This document shows positions 22,959-25,510 of a DNA stretch of 25,510 bases, in pieces. Position 1 is the first letter of the stretch. The number at the start of each line of letters is the position of its first letter. The translations under genes were made by a program, and so were the position numbers. The stretch comes from SVEL01 sp045126475. Its GTDB lineage: Bacteria; Bacillota; Clostridia; Lachnospirales; Lachnospiraceae. The DNA lies in assembly GCA_045126475.1 (NCBI GenBank), contig JBGVOL010000060.1, positions 1 through 25,510 of the forward strand, in the 5' to 3' direction. The notes under the pieces were generated by a model. The model did not search any database and was not told where the DNA came from. It was given only the letters and a program-made list of their open reading frames with translations.

Positions 22959-22994
22959 GCCACCTTTCGTGGCTGCTGGTACCCTCCGTGGTAC
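22959..22994 (-). promoter_or_regulatory. Two tandem leader hairpins before the sigma-D gene, one with an ANGGAN loop
   Basis: On the minus strand the leader contains GTACC-ACGGAG-GGTAC (22994 to 22979) and then GCCAC-GAAAG-GTGGC (22973 to 22959). The first hexaloop ACGGAG fits the ANGGAN loop that CsrA prefers, and the second hairpin holds the AAAGG ribosome site. Together they look like a translational control element. Pairing is seen; CsrA binding is inference. Confidence 0.5.
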
Positions 22995-23024
22995 GTTTGC
23001 ATGTTACTGTGTTTCTTTATATCT

Positions 23025-23051
23025 CTATCGGCAGATTAAGAAAATACTTTA
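23025..23051 (-). promoter_or_regulatory. Sigma-D (FliA-type) flagellar promoter
   Basis: Minus strand: TAAA (23048-23051), exactly 15 bases, GCCGATAG (23025-23032), seven of eight bases of the classic sigma-D/FliA -10 GCCGATAT with the correct spacing. It lies 70 bases before the start of the unknown gene. Confidence 0.88.
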
Positions 23052-23720
23052 CAGGTCAAAACCCATTTTCTCACATATTTTTTTCTCCTGATTGTCAATG
23101 TGAATAAGAATGGCACGTACGGCAGCGTCACTGTCCCTGTTTTTTATGGACTCATATATTGCCATATGCTCATCAACCAGGGTCTTCCATGATTCACGAT
23201 CCTTGATGTACTCAAGTCTGTAGCGGTACATCTGCTCGCGGATGTTGTTAAGAATCTGGATGAGGCGGTTGTTACCTGTTGATTTGTAAATAATATCGTG
23301 GAATCCCACATCGGTGTAGGCAATGTCAGTAGCGCCTTTTGAATCGATGGAACGCTTGAATTCCTGAATGTTTTTATAAAGCTCTTCAAGAGATTCAGAG
23401 GTCATCTTCTGGCATGCAAGATTGATTGCAAGTATTTCAAGGGAGCGTCGCACCTCCAGTACATCACGCAGGTCAGCAGCACTGATATTTGCCACTTCCG
23501 CACCTTTTCTCGGAGTGTTGACAACAAGTCCTTCAAGTTCCAGTTTTCGTATGGCCTCCCTGATAGGTGTTCGGCTTACACCCAGCTTGTCTGCCAGTTT
23601 TATTTCCATAAGTCGCTCTCCGGGAGAGAGCTCGCCGGTCAAAATTGCATTTCTAAGTGTATTAAAGACGACATCCCGAAGCGGAAGGTATTCGTCCATG
23701 TTTAAACTAATATCTTTCAT
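23049..23720 (-). CDS. GntR-family transcriptional regulator (FadR/FCD subfamily)
   Basis: A 223-residue DNA-binding regulator. The start at 23720 is preferred over the longer frame because GGAGG lies 8 bases upstream and the protein then begins just before the winged helix (MKDISLNMDEYLPLRDVVF). Residues 14-76 form the GntR winged helix-turn-helix (LADKLGVSRTPIREAIRKLE), and residues 85-215 the all-helical FCD ligand/metal domain with DVGFHDIIYKSTGN. The effector is unknown; FCD regulators often sense organic acids or sugar acids. It overlaps the end of ispE by 14 bases, so the two are translated from one mRNA, an unusual pairing. Confidence 0.9.
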   Translation of the reverse strand: MKDISLNMDEYLPLRDVVFNTLRNAILTGELSPGERLMEIKLADKLGVSRTPIREAIRKLELEGLVVNTPRKGAEVANISAADLRDVLEVRRSLEILAINLACQKMTSESLEELYKNIQEFKRSIDSKGATDIAYTDVGFHDIIYKSTGNNRLIQILNNIREQMYRYRLEYIKDRESWKTLVDEHMAIYESIKNRDSDAAVRAILIHIDNQEKKICEKMGFDL

Positions 23721-24600
23721 CACCGTTTCCTCCGTCTGTAAGGTAGACCTGTCTGCCAAGCTCAGAAGACTTAAAATAATTGTATGCCTCCTTTGCAAGT
23801 TCTCTGTTGTCAAATATTCCAAAGACTGTCGGACCGCTGCCGCTCATTATGGCATTTAATGCACCTTTTTTAATCATTATATCTTTTATTTCGGTGATAA
23901 TAGGATATTCAGTCTCTGTCACGGTGGCAAGAACGTTGCCCATCTTGTCAGCAATACCTCTTAAATTTCCTTCTTTTATGGCATCAATCATTCCGTCAAT
24001 ATCAGGATGATAATCTATGCTTCCCGCATCAAGCTTTCCGTACACTAACTTTGTTGACACGTTAATAGGCGGTTTTACAAGCAGAATAATACAAGGCGGT
24101 ATAGGAGGAAGTGGAGTAAGTATCTCGCCTATTCCCTCTGATAATGCTGTTCCGCCGTCTATACAATATGGGATATCGGCACCGAGTGTGACGCCGCGTC
24201 TCTTTAATTCGTCATTTGTAAGTCTTAAACCAAACAGTTTATTTATACCCTTTAATACAGCAGCGGCATCTGAGCTTCCACCTGCCATTCCGGCAGCTAC
24301 AGGAATCATTTTCCGTATTTTTATGGAAATGTGCGCCGATATGTAAAATTCCTCCATGAGAAGGAGAGCTGCCTTGTAAGCCAGATTGTTCTCGTTGTTT
24401 GGAAGATATCTCAGATTTGTTTCCACATCAATTTCTGCTTTACCTGTCTGTGACTGACCGAGATTGACTATCTCGATGTTGTCGTAAAGTCCTACGGACT
24501 GCATAATCATGCGCACCTCATGATATCCGTCGTCTCTCTTTCTCAAAACGTCAAGACCGAGATTGATTTTGCCATGTGCGCGTATTCTTACATAGTTCAT
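23707..24600 (-). CDS. ispE: 4-diphosphocytidyl-2-C-methyl-D-erythritol kinase
   Basis: A 297-residue GHMP kinase of the non-mevalonate (MEP) isoprenoid pathway that phosphorylates CDP-methylerythritol. Catalytic Lys11 (HGKINLGL), the ATP loop PVAAGMAGGSSDAA (100-113), the catalytic Asp142 in LGADIPYC and the C-terminal MSGSGPTVFGIF (252-263) are all intact. Length is normal for IspE. ATG follows AAAGGG. The gene is first in an operon with the GntR regulator and has its own sigma-A promoter. Confidence 0.95.
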   Translation of the reverse strand: MNYVRIRAHGKINLGLDVLRKRDDGYHEVRMIMQSVGLYDNIEIVNLGQSQTGKAEIDVETNLRYLPNNENNLAYKAALLLMEEFYISAHISIKIRKMIPVAAGMAGGSSDAAAVLKGINKLFGLRLTNDELKRRGVTLGADIPYCIDGGTALSEGIGEILTPLPPIPPCIILLVKPPINVSTKLVYGKLDAGSIDYHPDIDGMIDAIKEGNLRGIADKMGNVLATVTETEYPIITEIKDIMIKKGALNAIMSGSGPTVFGIFDNRELAKEAYNYFKSSELGRQVYLTDGGNGDERY

Positions 24601-24634
24601 ATTTTGAAACCCTTTCCATTACATATATACAATA

Positions 24635-24662
24635 ATTATATCGCTAATTGTCAGAAAATCAA
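24635..24662 (-). promoter_or_regulatory. Sigma-A promoter of ispE-gntR
   Basis: Minus strand: TTGATT (24657-24662), 16-base spacer, TATAAT (24635-24640). It gives a leader of about 28 bases before the ispE start. Confidence 0.6.
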
Positions 24663-24738
24663 GAATATAAAAACGATTAGAATAATTACGCAGAAAAAGT
24701 AAAAAAATAATCCTAACAGAAACTTTTTCGGAGGAATT

Positions 24739-25510
24739 ATGCTAAGCAGAAGTCTTATAGAGAATATGAAGACAATTGATGAGAGAATAAAGGACTGTGA
24801 CGACATAAAGTGCAGGAAAATGAGGCTCGGACGCGAGAAGAAGACGGAGGCGTGTATCTATTATGTTGAGGTGACAGTCAATAACCTTACCATTGAAGAG
24901 TCGGTAATAGGAAAACTTATAAACCGTCTGTGGAATATGGAGCCGGATGAACAATACGAGTATATCAGTGATAACGCCCTTGGAATTACGGATGTAAATG
25001 AACTGTCGGAGTATGATGATGTTATTATGGGAATCATGATTGGTGACGGCGTGGTACTCATAGACGGATATGATAAGGCGGTAAAGATAAAGAGTAAGGG
25101 TTATCCCATGATGGGAATTTCTGAGTCAAAGATAGAGAAGGTGATGCGAGGCTCCAAAGAAGGTTTTTCAGATGCACTGAAATGTAACACTGCCCTTGTG
25201 AGAAAAAGAATCAGAAGTGACAGACTTAAGGTAAAAGAAAAAATTATTGGAAACACCACAAATACCACAGTGGCTGTTGTGTATGTGGAAGGTCTTGCGA
25301 GGGAAAGCGTGTTAAAGGAAATTGACAGAAGGCTGTCAGAGCTTCAGATAGAGGGAATGACTGACAGCGGAATTATAGAGCAGCTTACAGAGGAGTCAGT
25401 GTTTTCGCCGTTTCCTCAGTATCAGACAACAGAAAGACCCGACAGGGCTGCCATGGAGGTGTTAAACGGCAGAGTTGTGTTGTTTGTGGATAATACTCCG
25501 GTGGCACTTT
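24739..25510 (+). CDS. GerA-family spore germination receptor subunit A (3' truncated by window)
   Basis: The first 257 codons of a gene running off the window; there is no stop. ATG lies behind GGAGGAAT. The N-terminal soluble domain of GerAA/GerKA-type receptors is recognisable, above all near the end: a FPQYQTTERPDRA motif followed by NGRVVLFVDNTPVAL, which in this family leads into the membrane domain. In such receptors the A subunit works with B and C subunits in the inner spore membrane to sense nutrient germinants; ger-B and ger-C genes are expected downstream. No convincing sigma-G promoter (CAT-n2-TA -10 box) was seen in 24601-24738. Confidence 0.9.
   Translation, partial: MLSRSLIENMKTIDERIKDCDDIKCRKMRLGREKKTEACIYYVEVTVNNLTIEESVIGKLINRLWNMEPDEQYEYISDNALGITDVNELSEYDDVIMGIMIGDGVVLIDGYDKAVKIKSKGYPMMGISESKIEKVMRGSKEGFSDALKCNTALVRKRIRSDRLKVKEKIIGNTTNTTVAVVYVEGLARESVLKEIDRRLSELQIEGMTDSGIIEQLTEESVFSPFPQYQTTERPDRAAMEVLNGRVVLFVDNTPVAL

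Noticed and set aside
23721..23822. Longer start of the GntR regulator at 23822
   Set aside because: It would overlap ispE by 116 bases and adds a non-family N-terminus; ATG 23720 has GGAGG in front.
24335..24350. GCCGATAT on the plus strand within ispE
   Set aside because: No TAAA at the right distance, and it is antisense inside a conserved coding region.

Overview
The window reads as chromosomal core DNA from a low-GC, spore-forming and probably motile Clostridia, most likely family Lachnospiraceae. Evidence for this is a split transketolase subunit, a CotS-like spore-coat protein, a SPOCS/LysM protein, a GerA-type germination receptor, a SAM-I riboswitch on metK, consensus sigma-A promoters, a mother-cell (sigma-E type) promoter, and a sigma-D (FliA) flagellar-class promoter. 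The genus is not resolved. No rRNA, tRNA, CRISPR array, IS element or prophage was seen.

Layout. 1-2260: end of a transketolase C-terminal subunit, a small (p)ppGpp synthetase, and an autonomous RelB/RelE-type toxin-antitoxin pair closed by a bidirectional terminator. 2297-6885: a region-4-less sigma-70-like protein (minus) divergent from a three-gene plus-strand cluster: a membrane-anchored TcaA/MecA_N-like protein, a flavin-reductase-fold protein and a lipoprotein with a caspase-like (clan CD) His/Cys signature. 6893-11877: housekeeping genes with clear control elements: pgsA (minus), a divergent shikimate-kinase-like gene, murA, metK under a SAM-I riboswitch, and a convergent RluA-type pseudouridine synthase. 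12010-14275: an AI-2E/YtvI-type permease converging on the CCA-adding enzyme. 14347-19035: a CotS-type pseudokinase behind a sigma-E-like promoter, then a PEGA lipoprotein, a phosphohexomutase and a PH-domain protein. 19098-22271: a lone ABC-exporter-like membrane domain, a PrcB-like protein and a SPOCS+LysM protein. 22275-24662 (minus): ispE and an overlapping GntR/FCD regulator, then a separately promoted, sigma-D-driven protein with a structured leader. 24739-end: the start of a gerA-type germination gene.

Much of the window is envelope work: MurA (peptidoglycan), PgsA (phospholipid), IspE (isoprenoid precursor), phosphohexomutase (sugar phosphates) and several lipoproteins or membrane proteins. 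Sporulation and germination genes (cotS-like, SPOCS/LysM, gerA-like) are scattered among them. The least ordinary items are the sigma-like protein without DNA-contact residues, the sigma-D gene with an ANGGAN hairpin in its leader, the caspase-like lipoprotein, and the CotS-like pseudokinase with its mother-cell promoter. All family assignments rest on reading motifs; no database search was possible.
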